DNA of 64,000 bases from Gemmatimonadota bacterium. Its GTDB lineage: Bacteria; Gemmatimonadota; Gemmatimonadetes; Gemmatimonadales; Gemmatimonadaceae. Below are positions 46,459 through 54,220 of the stretch, piece after piece. The stretch's first letter is position 1. Every line of letters starts with the position of its first letter. Location: the NCBI GenBank assembly GCA_016719105.1, contig JADKAQ010000046.1, positions 496,001 to 560,000 on the forward strand. Direction: 5' to 3'. Position numbers and translations under genes: made by a program. The notes beneath the pieces were generated by a model that was not told where the DNA came from, searched no databases, and saw only the letters and a program-made list of their open reading frames with translations.

Positions 46459-48378
46459 ATGTGTGCGGCAGTCTGGCACTTTCGCCGAAAGCGACCGAGT
46501 GACACCGCCAGAGATCCCATTTCGTCCGAATTCTTCGCGGACGAGTCGGTTGAGGATGCAGCTCGAGCTCTCGTGCGCGAGTCGATTCAGAATTCGCTCG
46601 ATGCTCGTTTGAAGAACCGAGACGATCCGGTTGCCATTCGTGTGTTTATCGGCGTCAACGGGGGCGCCGCCCTTCCGTCGACAGCGGCTCGATTCTTCGA
46701 TGGGGTTTGGCCTCACTTGGGCTCGAAGCGAAGCGGACTTCAATCTCCGCCATCGCCAAGAGATCGATGCAGCTTCCTAACCATCGAGGACTTCTCCACG
46801 ACGGGTCTGGAGGGCGACCCGGATGAATGGACGCCGAAGGCGGGCAAGCCAAATGCCTTCTATTCGTTCTTTCGCGCCGAAGCCTACTCCGAGAAGCAGG
46901 GGGATGATCGGGGCCGGTGGGGTGTTGGCAAACTGGTCTTTCCGAGATCCAGCAGGGGAAGCTGCTTCTTTGGGCTCACCGTTCCAATCACTACCGGCCA
47001 ACCCCTGCTCATGGGGCGGATGATTCTTCGCCATCATGAGGTCGGCGCTCACGAGTACGTCCCTGACGCCATGTTCGGCGTTAAGAAGCTCCTTCACAAC
47101 GACCCCGACTTTGTCGCGCCGTGCACTGACACTCAAGTGCATAGGGACTTTCGGCAGGCTTTTGCAGTCAAGCGAACCACCCAACCCGGCTTGTCCGTCG
47201 TGGTCCCGTGGCTCGACGACGAAGACTCCTTCACGCTCGACGCGCTCACCAAGGCAATCGCCGCCGAGTACATGCTGCCTGTCCTTCGTGGGCGACTCGT
47301 CGTTACGGTCGAAGACGGCGCGAAGAGCCACAAGATTGATCGAGATACGCTTCTCAAGTCTTCCCAGAAATGGATCGACGAATCCATCGCAGATCTTCTG
47401 AAGCTGGGCATCTTTGCTTCGCGGATCGACGCAAGAGACGTCGTACAGGTGACATCCCCAGATCAATCGAACGCTCCCAAGTGGGCCGACAAGGCGCTCG
47501 CCGACGACGTGATCGCATCGTCCCGCGCGAAACTCGAAGGTGGTGATCCTGTCGCCTTCGAAGTTCCGATTACGGTCCACCCGAAGCAGGGCGCCGCCGG
47601 CAGATCGCGCATGAGAGTGCACATGATCGAGGCCGGCCAAGAGGCTTCGAGTACGAGCCCGGTCTTCGTTCGTGAAGACATAACGGTAACGGGTGCGAGG
47701 GGCACACGAGTGCCTGGCTACGTGAGCCTCGTTACGATCGATGATGGTCCGCTTGCCACGCTCCTGGGAGACGCTGAGAATCCCGCCCATACGGAATGGC
47801 GCCACCACACACGAGGCTTCCGGGAAAAGTATAAGTACCCTAAGGCATTCCTCACGTTTGTTCGTGAGGCCCCGCACAACCTGTTCAGCACAATCTTCAA
47901 GGATGCCTTGGAGGAAGATCACTTCGCGCTCGGCGCATTCTTTCCTGATGTGCGAGCCGACAGTGACGCTCGGGCAAAAGGCGGCGACAAGAAGAAGCGC
48001 CAGAAACCAGGAGTGGATACAGACGCGCCACCGCAACTCGAGAAGAAGCCACGACGACATGGCTTGCGTCAGGTGGACGGAGGATTCGAGGTAACGGCGG
48101 GCGACCCAGGTGCGCAGCGTCCCTCACTCATACGGATCAGAGCCGCATATGACGTCCGTCGCGGAGATCCGCTCAAACGCTACGAACCGTTTGATTTCGA
48201 TTTCTCGTCTGGGACCATGGACCTGAGCTTCGAAGGTCTTAGGATCAAAGTTGCCAATGAGAACGAGGTGCTTGCCGAAGTCATATCGGACGACTTTCGA
48301 TTGCGCATCACCGGGTTTGACAGCAATCGAGATGTGTTCGTGCGCGTGACGCTGCCGGAGGGTCGCGATGAGCGTTAG
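46459..48378 (+). CDS. GHKL (MutL/MORC/Hsp90-like) ATPase of a defence-type operon
   Basis: 639 residues from ATG 46459, chosen because GGGAGG lies 8 bp upstream. The N-terminal ATPase shows the GHKL boxes: E41-S-I-Q-N45-S-L-D48, then E-D111-F-S-T-T-G116-L, and G152-R-W-G-V-G-K158. The rest, about 450 residues, has no recognised domain and includes a charged low-complexity stretch (GGDKKKRQKPG). GHKL ATPases of MutL/MORC type are known to be encoded with restriction-modification genes (Iyer, Abhiman and Aravind). Here an EcoRII-type system lies directly opposite. The gene overlaps the next by 11 bp. GC is about 57 percent in a sampled line, well below the flanks. Confidence 0.85.
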   Translation: MCAAVWHFRRKRPSDTARDPISSEFFADESVEDAARALVRESIQNSLDARLKNRDDPVAIRVFIGVNGGAALPSTAARFFDGVWPHLGSKRSGLQSPPSPRDRCSFLTIEDFSTTGLEGDPDEWTPKAGKPNAFYSFFRAEAYSEKQGDDRGRWGVGKLVFPRSSRGSCFFGLTVPITTGQPLLMGRMILRHHEVGAHEYVPDAMFGVKKLLHNDPDFVAPCTDTQVHRDFRQAFAVKRTTQPGLSVVVPWLDDEDSFTLDALTKAIAAEYMLPVLRGRLVVTVEDGAKSHKIDRDTLLKSSQKWIDESIADLLKLGIFASRIDARDVVQVTSPDQSNAPKWADKALADDVIASSRAKLEGGDPVAFEVPITVHPKQGAAGRSRMRVHMIEAGQEASSTSPVFVREDITVTGARGTRVPGYVSLVTIDDGPLATLLGDAENPAHTEWRHHTRGFREKYKYPKAFLTFVREAPHNLFSTIFKDALEEDHFALGAFFPDVRADSDARAKGGDKKKRQKPGVDTDAPPQLEKKPRRHGLRQVDGGFEVTAGDPGAQRPSLIRIRAAYDVRRGDPLKRYEPFDFDFSSGTMDLSFEGLRIKVANENEVLAEVISDDFRLRITGFDSNRDVFVRVTLPEGRDER

Positions 48379-49123
48379 GCATTTCAACTATACGCAGCGC
48401 AAGCGTCTGCTTCACGCCGACACGAGCATTGCACTCTCTCGTCGCGCCGAAGAGGTCTCGTTCGACGTGCAACTAAGGCTCGGCAACTACGAGTTTCCTG
48501 GCAACTCGGCCGTCGTTGTGGAGGCGTACCGGCAGACAAGCCTGCGACGCTACTCCTTTGGCACGGCGGCCAGCCCTAGTCCGCGAGACTCGACGCGTCT
48601 CGATGGTTTTCCTGATGTCGAGTCGCTGCTGTTTCGCGTCAAGATCATCGACCCTGCCAACGGAAAGCTGCTGGCGGAAGCGGATAAGATAAAGCCAGTA
48701 GACCCGGACGGCGGTGAACGACCCTCTCTGCTTCGTGTCAGGTCAGACAACCTCTCCGGCGAGGCCTGGAAACTCGCATTCGAGGACGATCACCCCGTGC
48801 TTGTTATCGAAAAGAGCTACGGCCCCTACCAGTCCTTGCTCGCCTCACCTCATTTCCGCTGGCTAGTACTTCCGCAGCTCCTTCGATCACTCCTCAAGCG
48901 AGCCATGCTTGAAGATCTCGACGAGCTTCTCGACGAGACTTCTTCTTCGTGGCAAAATGCGGTAGTGCGCCAAGCACGAGTGTTAACTGGAATGAACCCA
49001 CCTGACGGAGACGACGAGCAAGAAGTCGACGATTGGATTACATCTGCCGTGCGCGCCTTCTGCAGACGCCACGGACTAGCACAACGGTACCACGCAGATG
49101 TGTTTGGGGGAGGCGAATCGTGA
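48368..49123 (+). CDS. Uncharacterised protein in the GHKL-ATPase operon
   Basis: 251 residues; ATG 48368 overlaps the ATPase stop. The overlap contains the CGTTAGGC motif. The first 130 residues are beta-rich (SFDVQLRLGNYEFPGN, SAVVVEAYRQTSLRRYSFG). The centre is helical (FRWLVLPQLLRSLLKRAMLEDLDELLDE), and an acidic linker (GDDEQEV) leads to a basic end. No catalytic motif and no membrane segment. I do not recognise the family. Tight overlap on both sides shows that it works with the ATPase and the following protein. Confidence 0.75.
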   Translation: MSVRHFNYTQRKRLLHADTSIALSRRAEEVSFDVQLRLGNYEFPGNSAVVVEAYRQTSLRRYSFGTAASPSPRDSTRLDGFPDVESLLFRVKIIDPANGKLLAEADKIKPVDPDGGERPSLLRVRSDNLSGEAWKLAFEDDHPVLVIEKSYGPYQSLLASPHFRWLVLPQLLRSLLKRAMLEDLDELLDETSSSWQNAVVRQARVLTGMNPPDGDDEQEVDDWITSAVRAFCRRHGLAQRYHADVFGGGES

Positions 49124-49842
49124 ATCTTCGCGAGTTCAATGCGGAGGGTATTCAGGAGGCGCACTCCTTTCTGGAGCTGTTGCGCACAGGGGAATCTCTA
49201 CCGACACCCTACCAGCTTCTCGAAGACGACGAACTTTCGTCCGAGTTGCCCGTGTCGTTGAAAGGGCTCGCACATTCGTTCGAATCGAGATTCGAAATGG
49301 CGCTACGCATGAACACCGTGCTAGCGCCGGTTCTCAACTCACCGCGAGCGGACAGTGTCGGTATGTGGACTTGGCTCGCGCTGCTATTCCTCGATACGCT
49401 TGCACCGCAAAAGGCCAACGGATCTCGAAAGATCGGAGACCAGGCGTTGTACATTCTAGAGCCGGACAACTGGCGTCGATATTATCGCCATCTCTTGGCG
49501 GGTCCTTGTCGCGTAATGCGCGCACACTGGGACGAACTTCACGTCACTCAGGCGATACTTGCAGGTAAGCCAAGCGTCCCGGGAGAGCTCTACGAGCAGA
49601 TCGCTTCGCGGCAGGAGGTAATCACTAGCGCCGCGCTCCTTCGTTTGACACGCCGACTTTATTGGGACGCGTCCACGAAGGGGCTCAAGCGCGGCGCAGC
49701 CTCGAAAGGGGCCGGGAGCGCACGGCGACTTGCGGCGCTCTTGCTGCAACTGGATCTGACTTGGGACTTCATCGAGATGACAGACGACGCGATGATTAAG
49801 CTGCTTCCGACACGCGAGTTTGCGCGATTCACTGGCGCATGA
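49120..49842 (+). CDS. Third protein of the GHKL-ATPase operon, possibly DUF6339 family
   Basis: 240 residues from GTG 49120, which overlaps the previous stop (GTGA) and has GGGGGAGG at a good distance upstream. Mostly helical. Distinct phrases are TWLALLFLDTL, WRRYYRHLLAGPCRVMRAHWD, IASRQEVITS and RRLAALLLQLDLTWDF. From memory these resemble DUF6339 proteins, found in several restriction-modification neighbourhoods; I cannot confirm this. No nuclease or helicase motif is seen. It ends 86 bp before the convergent EcoRII-like gene. Confidence 0.75.
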   Translation: MNLREFNAEGIQEAHSFLELLRTGESLPTPYQLLEDDELSSELPVSLKGLAHSFESRFEMALRMNTVLAPVLNSPRADSVGMWTWLALLFLDTLAPQKANGSRKIGDQALYILEPDNWRRYYRHLLAGPCRVMRAHWDELHVTQAILAGKPSVPGELYEQIASRQEVITSAALLRLTRRLYWDASTKGLKRGAASKGAGSARRLAALLLQLDLTWDFIEMTDDAMIKLLPTREFARFTGA

Positions 49843-49928
49843 GAGGGTCGCGCCGCGGAAGCCCGGATCGCCAAGTTCACGTCACCGAGTGCAGGTACCA
49901 GGTGGCACTGGATGCCCTACGATCGTCA

Positions 49929-51162
49929 TCACGACTTGCATTGACGTCGCGTTTCCAGAATGAAACGTTCAAGCGAAAGCACGCGTTCGCGAACAGTCGT
50001 GGGATAGCTCTTGTGGAGTGACTTGGGAACGACCAGCACCACCCCCTCCTCCGTCATCTCGCGAAACTGCTCCTCCGACACCCCCTCCTGCAGCGTCAGC
50101 AGTGCTTCATCTCCACCCGTCGCGCCTCATTCAGAATCTGCCGCCAGCGGTCCTTCACCGTCGTCTTCGCGGCAAGCATGCGCAGCTGATCGTCCCGCCG
50201 ATTCCCATCCCAGTAGCTCTCGATCGACGGAAAGATGAAATCCGGCTTCCGACTCCCCTCGGTGTGCGCGCCGTGAGAGAACGAGAGACCCTCCTCCCGG
50301 AAGATCCCCGCCAGTTGCAACTCGAGTGACCGTCCGGACCGGCTCTTTCGCCGATTCGTCACCGTGTGCGCATACTCAGGAAGGCTTCGACTGAGTCGAA
50401 AGGGTGCTGCAATCGCGGAAGCACGTGGTGTGCCTCGACCGATCGGAACATCTCGTATTCGCACTGCCGTCGGCGCATCAGTCGATCGTCGGCCGCAAGC
50501 GCGCGCGAGCTTGGTAGGCTCTCGATGACGCGCGCGATAATTTCGTCCCCTGTGGGTATTCGTGCTTTCCACGATTCCGGCATCGTCGCTGCCGTCAACG
50601 CACACGGGCGATCAGCTGCGATCAAGACGTCTGACAGCAGGACGCCCGTTGAGGTCAGCACCAGGCCTACGCCTGGCTCTATTGGCCCGACGCGATCGAC
50701 GATACGATCATGTTCCTCGAGATTCCGCGATATCCAAACGCGCAGTCCATCGGCATCGCCCGCACCGATGCGGTGGTACGCGAAGACGACCAGCGAGCCT
50801 GTGGATTCGGAGGACACGACTGGAGCGTCTGTTGCTCCCCAGCGCGTCAGCCGCGCTTCATCGCGCCCGTTAGGTTGGCCCAGGCGCTTGGAGTTGTACC
50901 AGACGAGGCGAAGATTCGTCGTGTAGTCGCCGTGCGAATCGACGATCGCGTCGAAGAAGAGATCGGGGTTCTCTTCTCGCTCCGCACGATGGCAGAGGTG
51001 CGGGAAGACCACACGCAGCACCTCCTTGGCGACGTACGGACCGCCCTGGTGCACGTTGGCCTTCGCGTAGGTGTCGTTGGCCGACAGGTACTTCACGTAC
51101 CAAAGCCAGTCCGACCCGGACACCTGTTCGAACCCCTCCGCGAGTTCGTTCTCCTCAGCCAC
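49929..51162 (-). pseudogene. EcoRII-type restriction endonuclease, interrupted by two frameshifts
   Basis: Reading from GTG 51162, the protein matches EcoRII over its full length (about 411 residues if repaired; EcoRII has about 400). The N-terminal B3-like effector domain has KYLSANDT and QGGPYVAKEV. The linker has HVLPRLQHPFDSVEAFLS. The C-terminal PD-(D/E)XK domain has NRRKSRSGRSLELQL, KPDFIFPS and KTTVKDRWRQILNEAR, then TLQEGVSEEQF and VVPKSLHKSYP. Frame is lost near 50371-50378 and again near 50101-50105, each explained by one missing base. EcoRII cuts at CCWGG and needs two sites. Its gene overlaps vsr by 8 bp. Whether it is truly dead or a read error cannot be decided here. Confidence 0.88.
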
Positions 51163-51586
51163 CCTTCCCGCTCCCCGGTCGCGCTTGCTGAATTTTGCGC
51201 TTGAGCGCAGCGAGGCGGGAGGGGGAGAGACTGCATTCCCAGACAACTATCGGCGTCCAGCCGAGTCGGCGCAGCTCGCGCAGGTTGCGGCGATCCCTGG
51301 CGACGTTCTGGGCAAACTTCGCGTGCCAGAATTCGCGGTTGCTCGAGGGAGTCGTGGCATATCGACACGACGAATGTCGATGCCAGAAGCAGCCATGCAC
51401 GAGGACTGCGACTCGATAGCGAGCCAGTACGACGTCCGGACGCCCAGGCAGATCGCGTCGATGCAGCCGAAAACGAAACCCCTCTCGATGCAGGAAGCGC
51501 CGGACGGTGAGTTCCGGCGCCGTATCCTTGCCACCGATGCCGGCCATCATCCGGCTGCGCGTTGCGCGGTCGACGATATCGGCCAC
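51155..51586 (-). CDS. vsr: Very short patch repair endonuclease
   Basis: 143 residues from GTG 51586, one base after the dcm stop. The Vsr signature is complete: VDRATRSRMMAGIGGKDTAPE at the N-terminus, the catalytic Asp in LPGRPDVVL, and HGCFWHRHSSC with the zinc and active-site residues. EFWHAKFAQNVARD and WTPIVVWECSL complete it. Vsr nicks next to T:G mismatches that arise from deamination of 5-methylcytosine made by Dcm-type enzymes, starting short-patch repair. This is the only gene of the three-gene methylase operon without a frameshift. Confidence 0.93.
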   Translation of the reverse strand: MADIVDRATRSRMMAGIGGKDTAPELTVRRFLHREGFRFRLHRRDLPGRPDVVLARYRVAVLVHGCFWHRHSSCRYATTPSSNREFWHAKFAQNVARDRRNLRELRRLGWTPIVVWECSLSPSRLAALKRKIQQARPGSGKGG

Positions 51587-51587
51587 G

Positions 51588-52877
51588 TCAGTCCGCGGCT
51601 TCGAACTCCAGCGAGAGCTGCCGGCGACGTGGGCGATAGGCCTCACCCTCAAGATGCGGGCGCATCGCGGCCGCGATCGCCTCCACCAAGGGAACCACGA
51701 CCGAGTTGCCGAACTGGCGATAGGCCTGCGTATCCGAGACGGGGATCTCCCAGCGTCGGTCGCCGCGGTCGAAGCCCATGAGTCGCGAGCACTCGCGCGG
51801 CGTTAGGCGACGCGGATTGCCGCTTCCCGCTTCACGAGGATCTCGGAACCGTCCTTGTAGTATCGTGCCGACAGTGTTCGGGCGATGTCGTTCGGTCCCA
51901 CGAGCCCGAAGCCGAAGCCGTTACCCTTCGCGCGATGCTTGTCCGCGTAGTCCTGCAAGTACTTCCACAGATGATCGGTGAGGACGTACTTGGCGTGCGG
52001 GCGTCCCTTCGCGTCGATGAAACGGTCGTCCGCCACCCCTGCCTCATCCTTGGAGTGTAGGATGTCCCGAAGCACGGGCCAGTGCTCCTGCGCCGGGATG
52101 GCCACGTCCTCCCAACTGAAGTCAGTGTCCTCTCGGAATCCAACCAGGAAGATTCGTTCGCGGTGCTGCGGGACAAACGCGCGTGCGTTGATCACCTTGG
52201 GCCAGACGCGATAGCCGAGCTTTTCCTTCAGCGTCCGGACAATAACTGCGAACGTGCGACCACCGTCATGTCCCTGCAGGTTCTTCACGTTCTCGAGGAG
52301 AAACGCCTTCGGGCGATGATGCTCGAGGATTCGTTCGACCTCGAAGAAGAGCGTCCCCTGCGTCTCGCACTCGAAGCCGTGCTTGCGACCGAGTGAGTTC
52401 TTCTTCGAAACGCCGGCGATGCTGAACGGCTGACACGGAAAGCCGGCGAGAAGGACGTCGTGCTCCGGAATGTCCTCCGGAGGCGACCTTCGTGATGTCG
52501 CCGGCGATGTGATGATCACCGAAGTTCGCGCGATATGTGCGCTGCGAGTGCTCATCCCACTCGGACGTGAAGACGCATTGTCCGCCGATCGACTCGAATC
52601 CGAGCCGAAGGCCGCCGATACCAGCGAAGAGATCAATGAACCGAAACGAGGGTGGCGATTCGCGCACCACACTCACCTTCGGTTCGAGTCGGCGCCGCAG
52701 CTCCGCGAGTTCGAGCGCGCTGGGTTCGTGCTTGCCGCTCTCCCAGCGTTTCACGGTCGCGAGCGAACAGTCCGCGACCTTCGCCAGCTGTGACTGGGAA
52801 AGGCCGTTGCGGATGCGCAGGTCGTGCAGCTCGATGGCGACCGACGGCTTAGCGGGTTTTCTTCGGGCGGAAGGCAC
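51588..52877 (-). pseudogene. dcm: EcoRII-type DNA cytosine-5 methyltransferase with N-terminal HTH, two frameshifts
   Basis: Start GTG 52877 (TTG 52913 is an alternative). An XRE-type helix-turn-helix (GLSQSQLAKVADCSLATVKRWESG) precedes the methylase. In the EcoRII and SsoII methylases this extra domain regulates transcription of the operon. Methylase motifs are all present but spread over three frames: FIDLFAGIGGLRLGF (I), GFPCQPFS (IV, catalytic Cys), LLENVKN (VI), QHRERIFLVG (VIII), LTPRECSRLMGF (IX) and QFGNSVVVPLV (X). One missing base near 52476-52484 and another near 51801-51815 explain the breaks. Expected target CCWGG by homology to the linked EcoRII-like enzyme. Confidence 0.9.
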
Positions 52878-53020
52878 GGTGACAATCTGACACCGAGTTG
52901 TCCCGTGGGGCAAGAGCCACCCGACGTCTGCTCATCTCTCCGCCGCGCAGTGCTCAAGCGATCAACAGGACTCGACGCCTGGCACGCACGCCCAGTTGCG
53001 CCATCTAGCGATCCCGCGAC
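52878..53020. other. Upstream region of the methylase operon
   Basis: This 143-bp stretch separates the methylase start from the repeat array. It should contain the operon promoter and the binding site for the methylase HTH domain. I see no strong palindrome in it. Confidence 0.35.
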
Positions 53021-53755
53021 TCTGACCCACGACGCGACGCCCGCGATGTCTCGCCAATGTCGCAGCCATCGCAACCCCAAACCGACGCCCCATCACCGTG
53101 TTCCGATCCAACCTACGGCCCAACCGACAATCACTCGCCGAGTACTGATCTTCCTCCTCACCCAACCGACGCCAAAGCGCCGTGTCCCGATGAGCGACCG
53201 CACCTAACCGATGATCGCTCGCCTTGTTCTGATCATCCGAAACGCCGTATCGAGGCGCGCACCCCGTGCGCTGATCATCGGTCGCGCTCCACCGAAGAAC
53301 GCGCGCCTCATATCGATGACCGGCCGCACCAGACCGACGATCGCTCGCCACGTTCTGATCGTCTGCAACGCCCAACCAACGTGAGCGCGCGGCGAACCGA
53401 TCCTTTGTCACGACCTACAGGCTTTGGGTCACTTTGTACTGATCATCCGTCGCGCCCAATCGACGCGTGTTCGCGGCGTTCTGATGGCCCGTCACACGTG
53501 ACCGACGAACGAGCGTCGCGTACCGGCCCTCTATCACCCCGAACTGAGGGTCTGCCACGCCACACCGGTGAACGAGCGTCGCGCACCGCTCCTCTCTCAC
53601 GTTCAACAGGCGACGGCGCGCCAACTGGTCATCATTCGTCGAGCCACATCGACGACAACGCAGCGCGAACACATCCTCGCGCGAGCCCGACGCACGCGCA
53701 CACGGCACATCTACATCCTCGCGCGAGACTCACCCGCGCTCACGCACGACACTGA
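53021..53755. repeat. Degenerate tandem array with exact 42-bp period
   Basis: About 17 units of 42 bp, strongly diverged but almost without length change. The anchor GAT (mostly GATC) falls at 53105, 53147, 53189, 53231, 53273, 53315, 53357, 53399, 53441 and 53483, each exactly 42 bp apart. One half unit of 21 bp occurs at 53567-53587, after which the register continues. At the right end a 15-bp phrase beginning ACATCCTC repeats at 53671 and 53713. The plus strand has one uninterrupted frame from ATG 53057 to TGA 53755 (232 residues) with a 14-residue pattern like D-H-P-S-R-P-T-D-x-R-S-P-R-S. The minus strand also shows a 14-residue pattern but with a stop inside. Whether any of it is translated is unknown. 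Confidence 0.8.
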
Positions 53756-54152
53756 CGTCAACCCGTCAGTTGACAGTCGATCGCGCGCGACACGCATTCG
53801 CGCCAACGTTCACAGAAGATCGACGCGGCACTTCGACCCGCGAATCGTCAGCGCGAACGAGCCCTCGCGATTCGATCGACGACCGTCGCGCGATCGCTAT
53901 CGCTCGCGCGTGTGCGATGGCACCGACCATCTCGCCCGATAACGCCTTCCGTACGGCACGCGGAAGTCGCGGCAAACGAACGCCGAGGCGCTATCCGCCG
54001 CCCACCATCCCCGGCCACAGTTCCTCCCCTGGCACGATCCCCCTGAGGAAGGCCGCCATCGGCAGCGCGGAAATCACCCCATCGCGCTCCGCCACCTCGG
54101 CGTCGGTGACGGCGATGAGGCGAGCCACCACGCGCTCTTCGTCGAGGACGGC

Positions 54153-54175
54153 TTTGGACGGCGTTTCCGTCCAAA
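54153..54175. promoter_or_regulatory. Inverted repeat TTTGGACGG-CGTTT-CCGTCCAAA
   Basis: Perfect 9-bp arms with a 5-bp spacer. A sister element with the same TGGACGG core lies 32 bp further right (centre to centre), about three helical turns. This looks like a pair of protein-binding sites, downstream of the ERCC4-like gene. Confidence 0.55.
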
Positions 54176-54186
54176 TCAAGCCGATG

Positions 54187-54205
54187 TGGACGGTACATCC
54201 GTCCA
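54187..54205. promoter_or_regulatory. Inverted repeat TGGACGG-TACAT-CCGTCCA
   Basis: Perfect 7-bp arms with a 5-bp spacer, same arm sequence as the element at 54153-54175. It ends 16 bp after the stop of the minus-strand ERCC4-like gene. Could be paired operators or tandem RNA hairpins. Confidence 0.55.
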
Positions 54206-54220
54206 GATCCGGCTTCTTGG

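Larger units (their letters stand above)
53756..54220. other. Intergenic region with three hairpins and a doubtful small frame
   Basis: Right of the array, ACTGACG/CGTCAGT (53751-53770) forms a 7-bp stem across the array end. Two further hairpins with GGACGG arms lie at 54153-54205. A minus-strand frame of up to 94 codons (53991-54275) overlaps the end of the ERCC4 gene. It has plausible composition in its second half but no good start codon downstream of that gene, so it is not called. Otherwise I see nothing coding. Confidence 0.45.

Noticed and set aside
46459..49842. DISARM, BREX or Zorya system
   Set aside because: None of their defining genes (SNF2 helicase with DUF1998, PglZ, BrxC, ZorAB) is present; only the methylase would be shared.
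53021..53755. CRISPR array
   Set aside because: Units are contiguous, 42 bp long and diverged, with no conserved repeat alternating with unique spacers, and no cas gene is nearby.
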